Assembly: GCF_014171475.1 (NCBI RefSeq)
Contig: NZ_CP048817.1
Span: 1,674,001 to 1,738,000 of the forward strand
From: Sphingomonas sp. So64.6b
Lineage (GTDB): Bacteria > Pseudomonadota > Alphaproteobacteria > Sphingomonadales > Sphingomonadaceae
Direction: 5' to 3'
Length of the DNA stretch: 64,000 bases
Position numbers and translations under genes: made by a program. Positions 38,528 through 48,051 of this stretch are shown here, piece by piece. The notes under the pieces are model-generated. The model was not told the origin of the DNA. It searched no databases and saw nothing but the letters and a program-made list of their open reading frames with translations. The stretch's first letter is position 1. Each line of letters opens with the position of its first letter.

Positions 38528-39577
38528 TCAACCTGCGGCGCACGCTATACCAGCGACCTCGATCAGCCGCGGATCGTCCAGCTGCGGTGCAGGCGCATCG
38601 GCTGGAAAGGCGCGCGCCAGCGCCTTGGCGATGCGGTCGGCGACTGGTTGATTATACCAGCTCTCGTCCGGCGTCAGTTCACGTCCCCTGATCGTCCGAC
38701 TATAGCGATATTGTCCCCAATAGATTGCCAGCGGTTCCTCCAGCGTGTTGAGCGGATTGCGCATCGAGGCCGCTGCCGGACATAGTCGCAGATAGGCCGT
38801 TGAAAGACGCTTCCGGACACCATCTTCCATGCCCGCCGACAGATAGTGCGCAAATTCGTGCAGCACGATCGGCGCCCAATTCATTTCCTGCATGTCGGCG
38901 TTCGGATTGGATTGCAGCAGGATATACCGCCCCCGCACCTTGGCCTGAGTGGTGCCGCTATCGGGCCACCACACGAACCGCGCGGTAAAGGCCGGCGCGG
39001 GCGGCACACGGTAAAAGGCCCGCATTTCGGCGATGAAGCCGGCCAGCTTCGGGTCGGCCAGCTCTGCCGCCAGCCGTTTATGCTGCGCGCCAAATCGCGA
39101 TTGTGTGGCCAATAAGGTCGTCGCACGTGGCGCAAACCGCGCGACATAAGCGCGCAGCATCGTCCGATCGCTGGCCGGCTGCGCCGCAATCGCCGTACGG
39201 GCGCTCTGCGCGAAATCGGCTCCGGCAAAGAACGGTCTGGAGAATGGGTCAAGATTACGCAGCGTCTTGGCCGCCAGTACGGTCATCGATCCGGAGGCTG
39301 GTTCATCCCGCGCCACGGGCGCAGTGCGCAGCCGAAAGGCGCGATAGGCGGCGAGCAGGCGACGATCTCGTGCGCTCAATCCGTACTGCCGCGACCAATC
39401 CGCGCCATAGGCCGATGCGGTATAACCCGGCAACCAGTCGGGCAGATTGTCGAGCAGGATGAATATATCGGTCGGCCGGTGGTATTGCACTTCGACGGGT
39501 GGCGAAGGAGCGGGTGCCGCGCTCGTCATGGTCGCGTAGATCGTGAGCGGCGCACAGATGATCAGGAAGCGTCTCAT
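38528..39577 (-). CDS. Secreted HExxH-type putative metalloprotease
   Basis: The start at 39577 (MRRFLIICAPLTIYATMTSAAPAP) is chosen because it begins a signal peptide; the frame stays open further to 39796 but overlaps nothing supportive. In the 349-residue product VLHEFAHYLSAGM contains HEFAH, a zinc-protease-like HExxH, followed by a conserved EEPLAIYWGQYRYSR segment with Glu residues that might complete the site. No family I recognise; enzymatic activity is inferred. Expected in the periplasm. Confidence 0.65.
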   Translation of the reverse strand: MRRFLIICAPLTIYATMTSAAPAPSPPVEVQYHRPTDIFILLDNLPDWLPGYTASAYGADWSRQYGLSARDRRLLAAYRAFRLRTAPVARDEPASGSMTVLAAKTLRNLDPFSRPFFAGADFAQSARTAIAAQPASDRTMLRAYVARFAPRATTLLATQSRFGAQHKRLAAELADPKLAGFIAEMRAFYRVPPAPAFTARFVWWPDSGTTQAKVRGRYILLQSNPNADMQEMNWAPIVLHEFAHYLSAGMEDGVRKRLSTAYLRLCPAAASMRNPLNTLEEPLAIYWGQYRYSRTIRGRELTPDESWYNQPVADRIAKALARAFPADAPAPQLDDPRLIEVAGIACAAG

Positions 39578-39743
39578 GATGCGGCGGTAGGATGGGCGGA
39601 TGCCCTGCCAAGCGCCTCCTGTTTTCGCGTAATTCCACGCGCGGCCCGCTGGACCGTCCGATTCTATCGCTCGCCCGGGGTTTCGGTGGGGTTTCGGTGA
39701 CATCTCACGCTGAATAAAGTGCCCGATCATCGTGATCTCACCG

Positions 39744-40286
39744 TCACCGTAATTCATTTTTGCGAAGAAAATGACCGACAACGGAATTAAATTCATCGTG
39801 ATCCATATTCAGACTATTCGTATAAACCGCCACGGGCGTGGATATGGATTTCTGGTTAGCTAACATTCTTTTGTAAAGCGGATGCCCTTTATGCGCGGAT
39901 AAAAAGCCTTCCGGATCTTTAAGAATAATTTTGTACCCGGTCAGGTGTGAGGACGTGAAATCCTCGTAATGTTCCAAAGCGGCTATATCATTCCATTTTA
40001 CCAGCAATGAACCATTTAAGTTGATGCCATCACGATCGACCCTCAAACCGTTTGCACCAGAGATGAGGCGATAAATGCCTCCAACCGAGAGCGCAAGAAA
40101 AAGCACAAACCCCAATCCGAACATGGGATAAAATAGATATCCTTCCCTGAGCACAACCCGCAGGCTGTTTTGATCAGGCCCTCTATAGAGATAATAAAAG
40201 GTAATTGCGGAGATCGTTATTAGGAATAATGTCGAAAGCAGTAATTTTGCATTATTTTGTTTCGCTACAAAAAACTCTCGATTCAC
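39744..40286 (-). CDS. AT-rich membrane-protein gene of unknown function
   Basis: The GTG at 40286 follows GGAG by 6 bases, so it is preferred to the upstream ATG 40310; this gives 180 residues. Two membrane helices (LLLSTLFLITISAITFYYL and PMFGLGFVLFLALSVGGIY) precede a soluble domain with INLNGSLLVKWNDIAALEHYEDF and YKIILKDPEGFLSAHKG, resembling bacterial PH-like/STM3941-type domains. Its AT-rich codon use stands out sharply from neighbouring genes, pointing to horizontal acquisition. Confidence 0.75.
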   Translation of the reverse strand: MNREFFVAKQNNAKLLLSTLFLITISAITFYYLYRGPDQNSLRVVLREGYLFYPMFGLGFVLFLALSVGGIYRLISGANGLRVDRDGINLNGSLLVKWNDIAALEHYEDFTSSHLTGYKIILKDPEGFLSAHKGHPLYKRMLANQKSISTPVAVYTNSLNMDHDEFNSVVGHFLRKNELR

Positions 40287-40551
40287 AAAATTCTCCTTTG
40301 CTGACGGCATACCGCGCTTTCAGTCCGCGCTTCGGTGACAGCTTACTTAACCCCCAAACCCATAGAACGCACCGCGTTTGGGGCGGATTGCAAAAAAAAT
40401 CCTAAATATCATTTATATTCAATTAGATGCCTCATAAATCCCCCAAGCGCCCGGCGCCGGAGATATACAACAACCGGTGTCCCATATCTCCCCTGCCCTT
40501 CATCGAACGGCCTCGATTCAAACCCAATGCGAGCGCCGTTATCTGGGCAGC

Positions 40552-41040
40552 ATGGAAACCCGCCCCTCGACCTTTAAACCCGCTTATGTCCGCCAGGCGA
40601 AAGAGCTTTACGCCCAGGGCCTGACCGATCGCGAACTCGCCGCTGTGTTCGGCGTCTCACGCAGCACCATCTTCCGCTGGCGTGCCGCTTACCCTGAGTT
40701 CGCCGAAGCGACCAAGCTGGGCAAAGACGTTGCCGACGATCGTGTCGAGCGTGCACTGTACGAGCGCGCGATCGGCTACGAAGAAGAGGCGGTCCGCATC
40801 TATCACCCGGCCGGCACCGAGGAGCCGGTGATCGTGCGCTACAAGCGCGAGGTCCGCCCCGATACCACCGCCGCGCTGCAATGGCTGCGCGCCCGCCGCC
40901 CCGGCATCTGGGCGCGCCCCATGCCGCCGCCCGAGGAGGAGAAAAATATCGCAGAGGAAATCCGCAAGGCAATGGAGCGGGTCGACAGAATCGCAGGGTC
41001 GCGACTTCGTCAAGCACCGCACCATCAAGCGCGGGAATAG
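40552..41040 (+). CDS. Phage terminase small subunit-like HTH protein
   Basis: Starting at ATG 40552, the 162-residue product has an N-terminal helix-turn-helix (YVRQAKELYAQGLTDRELAAVFGVSRSTIFRWRAAYPEF) like small terminase subunits, which recognise phage DNA. The following region has AIGYEEEAVRIYHPAG and DTTAALQWLRARRPGIWARP, common in these proteins. The terL-like gene begins 7 bases after its stop. No ribosome-binding site is obvious. Confidence 0.83.
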   Translation: METRPSTFKPAYVRQAKELYAQGLTDRELAAVFGVSRSTIFRWRAAYPEFAEATKLGKDVADDRVERALYERAIGYEEEAVRIYHPAGTEEPVIVRYKREVRPDTTAALQWLRARRPGIWARPMPPPEEEKNIAEEIRKAMERVDRIAGSRLRQAPHHQARE

Positions 41041-41047
41041 CCGCGCG

Positions 41048-42571
41048 ATGGACACCTCTTCCACGGACTCGTTCGCCGCGCAGATGCCCGACTTCAGGCA
41101 TAACCCGCTCGGCCATGCCGCCTTCGCCTACCCCTGGGGCGAAGGCACGCTGAAGGGCGTCACTGGCCCACGCGAATGGCAGTGCGAGGTGATGGAAGCG
41201 ATCGGGGAACACCTTCAAAACCCCGCGACCCAATTCACCCCCTGCCGCATCGCCCGCGCGTCAGGCCATGGCATCGGCAAGTCGGCGCTGATCGCGATGC
41301 TGATCAAATGGGGTCTCGATACCGGCGTCGACACGCGCATCGTGGTCACCGCCAACACCGAGAACCAGCTCCTCACCAAGACAGCGCCCGAGCTCGCCAA
41401 ATGGTCCAATCTCTCACTTACCCGCGACTGGTTCCGGGTCGGCGCAACGGCTTTGGTCTCGACCAGCCCCGGCCATGACAAAAGCTGGCGCGCCGACCTC
41501 GTCACCTGGAGCCTGACCAATACCGAGGCGTTTGCCGGCCTCCACAATCAGGGCAAACGCCTGATCCTCGTGTTCGACGAGGCCAGCGGCATCCCGGCAA
41601 AGGTGTGGGAGGTCGCCCTCGGTGCGCTGACCGATGAGCAGACCGAGATCATCTTCCTCGCTTTCGGCAACCCGACCAGCAATTCAGGGCCTTTCCGCGA
41701 ATGCTTCGGCGCGCACCGTCATCTGTGGAACACAGCGCAAATCGACAGCCGCACCGTCGAGGGCACCAACAAGGCCTATCTCGACGAACTGATCGAGACT
41801 TATGGCGTCGACAGCGACATCGTGAAGGTCCGTGTCCGCGGCCAGTTCCCATCCGCGTCATCGATGCAGTTCATCGCCAGCGATCTGGTCGACGCGGCGC
41901 GCGTGCGCGATTTCCACAATCTGCCGACCGAACCGCTCATCTTCGGACTCGATTGCGCGCGCTTCGGCGACGATCATTCGACGCTGGCGATCCGCTGCGG
42001 CCGCGACGCGCGCAGCCGGCCATGGAAGCGCTGGTTCAAGACCGATGCGATGACGCTGGCCGGCGATGTCGCGCTCGCCGCCCAAATGCACCGCCCCGAT
42101 GCGATCTTCGTCGATGCCGGCAGTGTGGGTGCAGCGGTGGTCGATCGCCTGCGCCAATTGGGCGTGGAGAATGTCCATGAAGTCTGGTTCGGCAGCAAAG
42201 GCGGTGACGCTACCTGGTCGGGCGCTATGCGGGTCCAGACCGCCAACAAGCGCGCCGAAATGTGGATCAATATGCGCGGCTGGCTGGAAAACGGGGCGAT
42301 CCCCGACGACGATGCACTGGCGACCGACCTGACCGGCGTCGAATACGGTTATGCCAACGACGCCGAGATCCTGCTTGAGAAGAAGGAACATATGAAGGCC
42401 CGCGGCCTTGCCTCACCCGACGATGCCGACGCCCTCGCCCTCACCTTCGCCGCACCGGTCATGCCGCGCGACACGCTCTACTGGCCCGACCCACAACCGC
42501 GTCAGCACCCCCTCAGCGAGGAAGAGGAATGGAATCTGACCTACCGGGACATCAAAGATGAAGGACAATAA
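41048..42571 (+). CDS. Phage terminase large subunit
   Basis: This 507-residue DNA-packaging motor has a Walker A ASGHGIGKS (residues 71-79), Walker B LILVFDEAS (172-180) and an RNase H-like nuclease domain with acidic residues at GLDCARFGDDHS, AIFVDAGSVGAAVVDRL and SPDDADALALTF. Both halves of the enzyme look intact. It follows the small subunit but no portal, protease or capsid gene comes after; the next feature is a repeat element and then chvI. It is an orphan terminase pair. Confidence 0.9.
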   Translation: MDTSSTDSFAAQMPDFRHNPLGHAAFAYPWGEGTLKGVTGPREWQCEVMEAIGEHLQNPATQFTPCRIARASGHGIGKSALIAMLIKWGLDTGVDTRIVVTANTENQLLTKTAPELAKWSNLSLTRDWFRVGATALVSTSPGHDKSWRADLVTWSLTNTEAFAGLHNQGKRLILVFDEASGIPAKVWEVALGALTDEQTEIIFLAFGNPTSNSGPFRECFGAHRHLWNTAQIDSRTVEGTNKAYLDELIETYGVDSDIVKVRVRGQFPSASSMQFIASDLVDAARVRDFHNLPTEPLIFGLDCARFGDDHSTLAIRCGRDARSRPWKRWFKTDAMTLAGDVALAAQMHRPDAIFVDAGSVGAAVVDRLRQLGVENVHEVWFGSKGGDATWSGAMRVQTANKRAEMWINMRGWLENGAIPDDDALATDLTGVEYGYANDAEILLEKKEHMKARGLASPDDADALALTFAAPVMPRDTLYWPDPQPRQHPLSEEEEWNLTYRDIKDEGQ

Positions 42572-42572
42572 G

Positions 42573-42739
42573 TTCCTCCCCGGCACGGGGAGGCACGCGC
42601 GCGAAGCGCGACGGAAGGGGTGCGCCGGCAACGTACCGCTCGCAAAGGGTATCTGCCGCAAGCGTCACGTCACCGGCCCGCCCCCTCCACCACCCGCTTG
42701 AAGAAAGCGCGCGGTCCCCTTCCCTGTACCGGGGAGGAA
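42573..42739. repeat. Palindromic repeat element, about 167 bp
   Basis: Outer arms TTCCTCCCCGG (42573-42583) and CCGGGGAGGAA (42729-42739) are exact inverted copies; the left arm also folds alone as TCCCCGGCACGGGGA. It begins 1 base after the terminase stop codon. Similar arms flank mobile MITE/REP-type elements in GC-rich proteobacteria; transposition by this one is not shown. Confidence 0.75.
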
Positions 42740-42830
42740 GCAGATCATGTCCCGGGCACAACCCACCAATCCGGTTGAGCCTACCCCGCCTTTGCACTAC
42801 CGATGCCGTAACAAATCATGAGGCTGCCGA

Positions 42831-43538
42831 ATGACGGCGACGATCGCGCTCGTCGATGACGACCGCAACATCCTGACTTCCGTATCGATCGCGCTTCAGG
42901 CCGAGGGCTTCGTGACGCGCGTCTATTCGGATGGTGAGACCGCATTGAAGGCGCTGATCGAGAATCCGCCCGACCTGGCGATCTTCGATATCAAGATGCC
43001 GCGCATGGACGGGCTGGAACTGTTGCGGCGCCTGCGCGAGAAACAGGCGACGCCGGTGATCTTCCTCACGTCCAAGGATGACGAGCTCGACGAGGCGCTC
43101 GGCCTGGCGATGGGCGCTGACGATTATATCGCCAAGCCCTTTTCCCAGCGCCTGCTGATCGCCCGGATCCGCGCCATTCTGCGCCGCACCGAACTGGCTC
43201 AGGCCGGCCCGGCGGGCGACGAGGAATCGGCGGCCGCCGAACTGGAGCGCGGTCGGCTGACGATGGACACCGCACGGCACCGCGTGACCTGGGCCGGCGC
43301 GAATGTGACGCTGACCGTGACCGAATTCCTGATCCTCGAAACACTGGCGCAGCGACCCGGTATCGTGAAGACCCGCAACCAGTTGATGGATGCGGCGTAT
43401 CAGGACGATATCTATGTCGACGATCGCACCATCGACAGCCATATCAAGCGCGTGCGCCGCAAGTTCCGGCAGATCGACCCTGAATTCGATGCCATCGAAA
43501 CGCTGTATGGCGCCGGATACCGCTTTTCAGAGGAATGA
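42831..43538 (+). CDS. chvI: Response regulator ChvI (OmpR family)
   Basis: A receiver domain with phosphoacceptor D53 ([12 protein letters not shown]) and acidic pocket VDDD (8-11), followed by an OmpR-type winged-helix domain ([32 protein letters not shown]). The 235 residues and the chvG gene that overlaps by 4 bp define the ChvI/ChvG pair, which in alphaproteobacteria responds to acid and envelope stress. It starts the hprK/rapZ/PTS run. Confidence 0.95.
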   Translation: MTATIALVDDDRNILTSVSIALQAEGFVTRVYSDGETALKALIENPPDLAIFDIKMPRMDGLELLRRLREKQATPVIFLTSKDDELDEALGLAMGADDYIAKPFSQRLLIARIRAILRRTELAQAGPAGDEESAAAELERGRLTMDTARHRVTWAGANVTLTVTEFLILETLAQRPGIVKTRNQLMDAAYQDDIYVDDRTIDSHIKRVRRKFRQIDPEFDAIETLYGAGYRFSEE

Positions 43539-45100
43539 CGCCAAGGCATGACGACGGCGAGCTGTCGCTGCGCTGGTCCGGCCGTGTTTCGCTCACGCCA
43601 CGGATCCTGTTCGTCAACATCTTCGCGCTGGCGCTGCTCGCCGGCGGGTTCTTCTATCTCGATTCCTATCGCAGCCGGATCGTCGACAGCCGTGTCGCGC
43701 AGGCGAGCCGCGAGGCACGCCTGATCGCCGAAGCGCTTCGATCGGTACAGCCGGAACGGCGCGATGCGCTGGCATTGCGGCTGGCGCGCGACACCGGCGC
43801 GCGGCTGCGCATCTATGACGAGGCGGGAACGCTGATCAGCGATACCCGCGCGCTGGGCTTGCGCAATGCCGTGCTGCAGGATCCGGACAAGCAGGATTGG
43901 GGTCAGGGCGCCGCGCGTTTCCTCGATGCGATGATCGACACGGTGGTCGGCGCGCCGCGCGCGCCGCTCTTTCGCGAACGCGCGGCCGGGCTCGACTGGC
44001 CCGATGTGCGCACCGCGCGCAACACCGAAACCGCGCCCGCGACGGTGTGGCGCGCGCCCGATCGAACGCCGGTCATCACCGCCGCCGCCGCGATTCCTGG
44101 GCCCAAGGGCGAGCGGCGCGTGGTCATGACGACGACCAATGCCACCGACATCACTCAGACGGTCCGCGTCGAGCGCTTCCGGCTCAGCGTCGTGCTGCTG
44201 ATCGTCGCGATCGTCTCGATCCTGTTGTCGCTCTTTCTTGCGCGCACGATCGTGCGGCCGTTGCGCAAGCTGGCGCGCGCCGCGGTGCGGGTCCGGTTGG
44301 GTCGCGCGCGCGAAGTGGTCGTGCCGCGCCTGCCGACCCGCCGCGACGAAGTCGGCATGCTGGCGCGCGCCTTGTCCGACATGAGCCTCGCGCTCCGGGC
44401 GCGGATCGACGCGACCGAGGCCTTTGCCGCCGACGTGACGCATGAAATGAAGAATCCGCTCGCCTCGCTGCGATCGGCGGTCGAGGGACTCTCGCTGGTC
44501 CGCGATCCAGAATTGCAGGAACGGCTGCTCGCCATCGTGCGCGACGATGTCCACCGCATGGACCGGCTGATCACCGATATATCCGAAGCCTCGCGGCTCG
44601 ATGCGCAGCTCAGCCGCGCCAAGTTCGAACAGGTCGATATTGGTGCGATGATCGCGGCGTTGCTCGAACAGCGCGCCGACCGCGGCACCGAACGCGGTAT
44701 CCGGTTGCGCTTCGACCAGCGCCCCGGCGAACCGCTGATCGTGATGGGCGAAGGTGCCCGGCTCGAGCGCGTGTTCGAAAATCTGATCGACAATGCGGTG
44801 TCCTTCTCGCCCGATGGCGGCCTGATCACCATCGCCGCGGCGCGCGATCAGGAGGATCTGGTGATCAAGGTCGAAGACGACGGACCTGGCGTCCCCGAAG
44901 AGGCGCGCGAACAGGTATTCAGCCGCTTCCAGTCGCTCCGCCCGGAGAGCGAGGAATTCGGTAAGCATTCGGGACTAGGCCTCGCCATTGCGCGGACCAT
45001 CGTCGAAGGGCATCAGGGGACAATCTCGGTCGAATCGCGCGAAGACCGATTGAGCGGGGCACGTTTCGTGGTGACATTACCCCTAAGGGATCGCAGATGA
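43535..45100 (+). CDS. chvG: Sensor histidine kinase ChvG
   Basis: The 521-residue membrane kinase partner of ChvI. Two membrane helices ([21 protein letters not shown] near residue 23 and [20 protein letters not shown] near 215) enclose a periplasmic sensor; a HAMP linker leads to the DHp domain with the phospho-His in [15 protein letters not shown] and the ATPase domain ([33 protein letters not shown]). Overlaps chvI and hprK by 4 bp. Confidence 0.95.
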   Translation: MTPRHDDGELSLRWSGRVSLTPRILFVNIFALALLAGGFFYLDSYRSRIVDSRVAQASREARLIAEALRSVQPERRDALALRLARDTGARLRIYDEAGTLISDTRALGLRNAVLQDPDKQDWGQGAARFLDAMIDTVVGAPRAPLFRERAAGLDWPDVRTARNTETAPATVWRAPDRTPVITAAAAIPGPKGERRVVMTTTNATDITQTVRVERFRLSVVLLIVAIVSILLSLFLARTIVRPLRKLARAAVRVRLGRAREVVVPRLPTRRDEVGMLARALSDMSLALRARIDATEAFAADVTHEMKNPLASLRSAVEGLSLVRDPELQERLLAIVRDDVHRMDRLITDISEASRLDAQLSRAKFEQVDIGAMIAALLEQRADRGTERGIRLRFDQRPGEPLIVMGEGARLERVFENLIDNAVSFSPDGGLITIAAARDQEDLVIKVEDDGPGVPEEAREQVFSRFQSLRPESEEFGKHSGLGLAIARTIVEGHQGTISVESREDRLSGARFVVTLPLRDRR

Positions 45101-45549
45101 GCCGCGAGCCGCAGATACCTACCGTCTCGACCGAGACGCTGCACGTCTCGACCGTCGCGATCGACGGGCGTGCCGTATTGCTCGAAGGTCCCTCGGGATC
45201 CGGCAAGTCCGACCTCGCCTTGCGCCTGATCGATCGCGGCGCCGTGCTGATCAGCGACGACTACACCATCCTGGTGCGCAGCGGCGATGCATTGCTCGCC
45301 TCCGCGCCCGCGACGATCGCCGGCCGGATCGAGGTGCGCGGTCTTGGCATTATCGCGATGCCCCATGTCGGACGCATCCCTGTGACGCTGCTGGTGCGTC
45401 TGGCCAGCGGGTTCGACCGCATGCCGCTCGACAAGATGGAGCGCAGGATCGCCGGGATCGTCGTCCCCGAAGTGATCCTGGATGCACATGAAGCGTCCGC
45501 CCCGATCAAGGTCGAGCTGGCATTGAAGCGCCTGTCGAATCCGGCATGA
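45097..45549 (+). CDS. hprK: Short HPr kinase/phosphorylase
   Basis: At 150 residues it holds only the kinase C-domain of Gram-positive HprK: Walker A GPSGSGKS (residues 31-38), LRLIDRGAVLISDDY, and the HPrK motif RGLGIIAMPHVGRIPVTLLV. Such short forms are typical of alphaproteobacteria, where they phosphorylate HPr on Ser and sit beside ptsH. It overlaps both flanking genes by 4 bp. Confidence 0.92.
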   Translation: MSREPQIPTVSTETLHVSTVAIDGRAVLLEGPSGSGKSDLALRLIDRGAVLISDDYTILVRSGDALLASAPATIAGRIEVRGLGIIAMPHVGRIPVTLLVRLASGFDRMPLDKMERRIAGIVVPEVILDAHEASAPIKVELALKRLSNPA

Positions 45550-46487
45550 CGCACGATCCGAAGAATATCCTGCTGGTCACGGGCATGTCCGGCGCGGGCA
45601 AATCCACCGTCCTGCGCACGCTTGAGGACCTCGGCTGGGAGGTGGTCGACAATTTGCCCTTGCTGCTGCTCGACCGGCTGCTGTCCGCTCCGCTGCCCGA
45701 GGGCGCCGAGACGACCGCGCAGCCTTTGGCGCTGGGCATCGGCGCGCGCACCCGCGACTTCGACCCGGACCGCGTGGTCAAGCGAATCAAGAAGCTGCAC
45801 AAGGAACATGGCCACGACATCGGCACATTGTTCCTCGATTGCGCCGGCGGCGAACTGGAACGGCGCTATTCCGAGACGCGGCGACGGCATCCACTCGCGC
45901 TGGACCGCCCCGCGAGCGACGGGATCGCACGCGAGCGCGAACTGCTCGCGCCGCTCAGGCGCTGGGCCAACCGGCTGATCGACACGACCAACATGACCGC
46001 CAACGAGCTGGCGCAGAAGGTGCGCGAGACGTTTTCCGGCGAGGGACTCGGTGAGCCGACCCTGTCGATCATGTCGTTCGGATATGCGCGAGGCGTGCCG
46101 CGTAACGCCGATCTGGTGTTCGACATGCGTTTCCTGCGCAATCCGCACTGGGTCGAAACGCTCAGGCCGGGCACGGGACTCGATGCGGATGTCAGCGCCT
46201 ATATCGCGGGCGACCCCGCTTACGACGCGGCGCTGGAACAGATCGAATCACTCCTTCTCCTCCTGCTCCCGCGGTATCGGGCGGAGGGAAAGTCGTATGT
46301 TACGGTCGCATTTGGCTGTACCGGGGGGAGACACCGCTCAGTGCATGTCACCGAACGGGTAGCCTCACGGTTGCGCGACGCGGGATTTTCCCCCACGGTC
46401 ACTCACCGCGATCTTGCCGCGGCGCCCCAGGACTCGCTGGAGGGCGCCCCGGCGACCCCGCCTGGGAGTGGAACTGTTTTGCAATGA
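45546..46487 (+). CDS. rapZ: RapZ/YvcJ-family nucleotide-binding protein
   Basis: RapZ in enterobacteria guides RNase E to the sRNA GlmZ. The 313-residue protein has the N-terminal P-loop TGMSGAGKST (around residue 19), EVVDNLPLLLLDRL, the Walker B-like TLFLDC, and a C-terminal domain with SFGYARGVPRNADLVFDMRFLRNP and FGCTGGRHRSVHVTE. Alphaproteobacteria lack a known GlmZ, so the target here is open; an adjacent PTS suggests a metabolic signalling role. 4-bp overlaps both sides. Confidence 0.94.
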   Translation: MTHDPKNILLVTGMSGAGKSTVLRTLEDLGWEVVDNLPLLLLDRLLSAPLPEGAETTAQPLALGIGARTRDFDPDRVVKRIKKLHKEHGHDIGTLFLDCAGGELERRYSETRRRHPLALDRPASDGIARERELLAPLRRWANRLIDTTNMTANELAQKVRETFSGEGLGEPTLSIMSFGYARGVPRNADLVFDMRFLRNPHWVETLRPGTGLDADVSAYIAGDPAYDAALEQIESLLLLLLPRYRAEGKSYVTVAFGCTGGRHRSVHVTERVASRLRDAGFSPTVTHRDLAAAPQDSLEGAPATPPGSGTVLQ

Positions 46488-46891
46488 TCGGCCTGGTTCT
46501 GGTGACGCATGGGCGCCTCGCCGATGAGTTCGTGACCGCAATGGAGCACGTAGTCGGCAAGCAGGAGCGCATCGCGACGATCGCGATCGGCCCTGACGAT
46601 GATATGGAAGCGCGGCGCGGCGACATCGCTCAGGCGATCGCCGCGGTCGATGCCGGCAATGGCGTCATCCTGTTGACCGACCTGTTTGGCGGCACGCCGT
46701 CAAATCTCGCTATCTCATTGATGGAAAAGGGCCGGGTCGAGGTGATCGCCGGGATCAACCTGCCGATGCTGATCCGGCTGGCGTCGGCGCGGACCAAGAT
46801 GAAAGTGGTCGATGCGGTCGCGGCGGCGCGCGAGGCGGGCCGCAAATATATCACCGTCGCGTCCGAAGTGCTTGGCGAGGCCGCTGCCTGA
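46484..46891 (+). CDS. PTS EIIA component of the mannose/ManX type
   Basis: This 135-residue EIIA domain has the phospho-acceptor His9 in LVLVTHGRLADEF and the characteristic GNGVILLTDLFGGTPSNLA. No membrane EIIC or EIIB gene is nearby, so it is regulatory rather than a sugar uptake component, as in the PTS-Ntr of alphaproteobacteria. Its stop overlaps the HPr start by 1 base. Confidence 0.93.
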   Translation: MIGLVLVTHGRLADEFVTAMEHVVGKQERIATIAIGPDDDMEARRGDIAQAIAAVDAGNGVILLTDLFGGTPSNLAISLMEKGRVEVIAGINLPMLIRLASARTKMKVVDAVAAAREAGRKYITVASEVLGEAAA

Positions 46892-47163
46892 TGCCGGTGC
46901 AGCGGACCGTGTTGATCACCAACAAGCGTGGGCTGCACGCGCGTGCCAGCGCGAAATTTGTCACCCTCGCCTCGACCCAGGCGGTCGAATTGTCGGTCGA
47001 GAAGGATGGCGCGGGCAGCGTCACCGGAACCTCGATCATGGGATTGATGATGCTCGGCGCGGCAATGGGCGATTCGATCACGATCAGCGCCGATGGTGAC
47101 GGCGCCGAAGCCGCGGTCGGCGCGCTGTGCGAACTGGTGGAAGCCAAGTTCGGCGAGGATTGA
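46891..47163 (+). CDS. ptsH: Phosphocarrier protein HPr/NPr
   Basis: The 90-residue phosphocarrier takes phosphate on His16 (NKRGLHARASAKF) from EI (PtsP; not in this window) and passes it to EIIA. The Ser48 region (TGTSIMGLMML) is the target of HprK. Ser and His phosphorylation together set its output to carbon/nitrogen signalling. Start overlaps the EIIA stop by one base. Confidence 0.95.
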   Translation: MPVQRTVLITNKRGLHARASAKFVTLASTQAVELSVEKDGAGSVTGTSIMGLMMLGAAMGDSITISADGDGAEAAVGALCELVEAKFGED

Positions 47164-47169
47164 TCCCGC

Positions 47170-47970
47170 GTGCCGCGTGAGATTTCTGCCTTTTCCAACC
47201 CGCTGGTCAAGCGCATCCAGAGCCTGCGCCAGAAGCGCCATCGCCGCGAGGAAGGGCTGTTCCTGGCCGAGGGCTTGCGCATCCTGACCGAGGCGCGGGA
47301 GAATGGCCGGATCCCGGAATATCTGTTCTTCTCGAAAGAAGGCGCATCGCACCCATTGGTGCGGACGCTGGTGTTCGATGTCGAGGATAGCGGCGGCCAG
47401 GCGATTCAAACCAATGCCGAAATCCTGTCAAAGCTGTCGGGTAAGGACAACCCGCAGGCGGTGGTTGGCGTGTTCACGGAATTCCCTTCCGCGCTTTCAG
47501 TACTCGACCGGACCAGCGCCGACATCTGGCTGGTCGCGGAGCGGCTGCGCGACCCGGGCAATCTCGGCACGATCCTGCGCACGGGCGATGCGGTGGGCGC
47601 GGGCGCGCTGATCCTGATCGGCGAGTCGGTCGATCCATTCTCCGTCGAGGCGGTGCGCGCGAGCATGGGCGCGCTGTTTACCGTGCCCGTCGTGCAGGCC
47701 GAATGGAGCGATTTCCTGCCCTGGTTACGCAGCGGCCCCGGCCAGCTCGTCGGCCTGAGCCTCGACACCGACACCGATTATCGCGCGGCGAAATACACCT
47801 CACCGGCCTTCCTGCTCACCGGTAACGAGGCGCAGGGGATGCCGGCCGAGTACGCAGCCGAATGCGATATGCTGGTCAAGATCCCGATGCTCGGCAAGGC
47901 AGACAGCCTGAACGCCGCGGTGGCGACGGCGGTGATGGCCTATGAAGTGCTCGCGCAGCATCGCGGTTGA
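47170..47970 (+). CDS. TrmH/SpoU-family RNA 2'-O-methyltransferase
   Basis: A 266-residue RNA methyltransferase starting at GTG 47170. An N-terminal substrate-binding domain (SAFSNPLVKRIQSLRQKRHRREEGLFLAEGLR) precedes the knotted SPOUT domain with RLRDPGNLGTILRTGDAVGA, AFLLTGNEAQGMP and KIPMLGKADSLNAAVATAVM. It probably modifies rRNA or tRNA ribose; the exact site is not known. Follows HPr with a 6-base gap. Confidence 0.93.
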   Translation: MPREISAFSNPLVKRIQSLRQKRHRREEGLFLAEGLRILTEARENGRIPEYLFFSKEGASHPLVRTLVFDVEDSGGQAIQTNAEILSKLSGKDNPQAVVGVFTEFPSALSVLDRTSADIWLVAERLRDPGNLGTILRTGDAVGAGALILIGESVDPFSVEAVRASMGALFTVPVVQAEWSDFLPWLRSGPGQLVGLSLDTDTDYRAAKYTSPAFLLTGNEAQGMPAEYAAECDMLVKIPMLGKADSLNAAVATAVMAYEVLAQHRG

Positions 47971-47982
47971 ACCCTTCTGCCC

Positions 47983-48012
47983 GCTGAACGGTTACGTAAC
48001 GATCGGTTCAGC
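47983..48012. promoter_or_regulatory. Palindromic site upstream of the META-domain gene
   Basis: GCTGAAC and GTTCAGC (7-base arms) flank a perfect GTTACGTAAC palindrome (47991-48000), about 50 bases before the META gene's start codon. It could be an operator or a hairpin ending the methyltransferase transcript; no T-run follows. Confidence 0.45.
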
Positions 48013-48051
48013 CGCGCGGCCATATCGCGGGCTTTCAAGGAGAGACACGAC

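Noticed and set aside
43412..44968. 518-codon minus-strand frame
   Set aside because: Antisense to chvG; composition typical of a GC-rich shadow frame.
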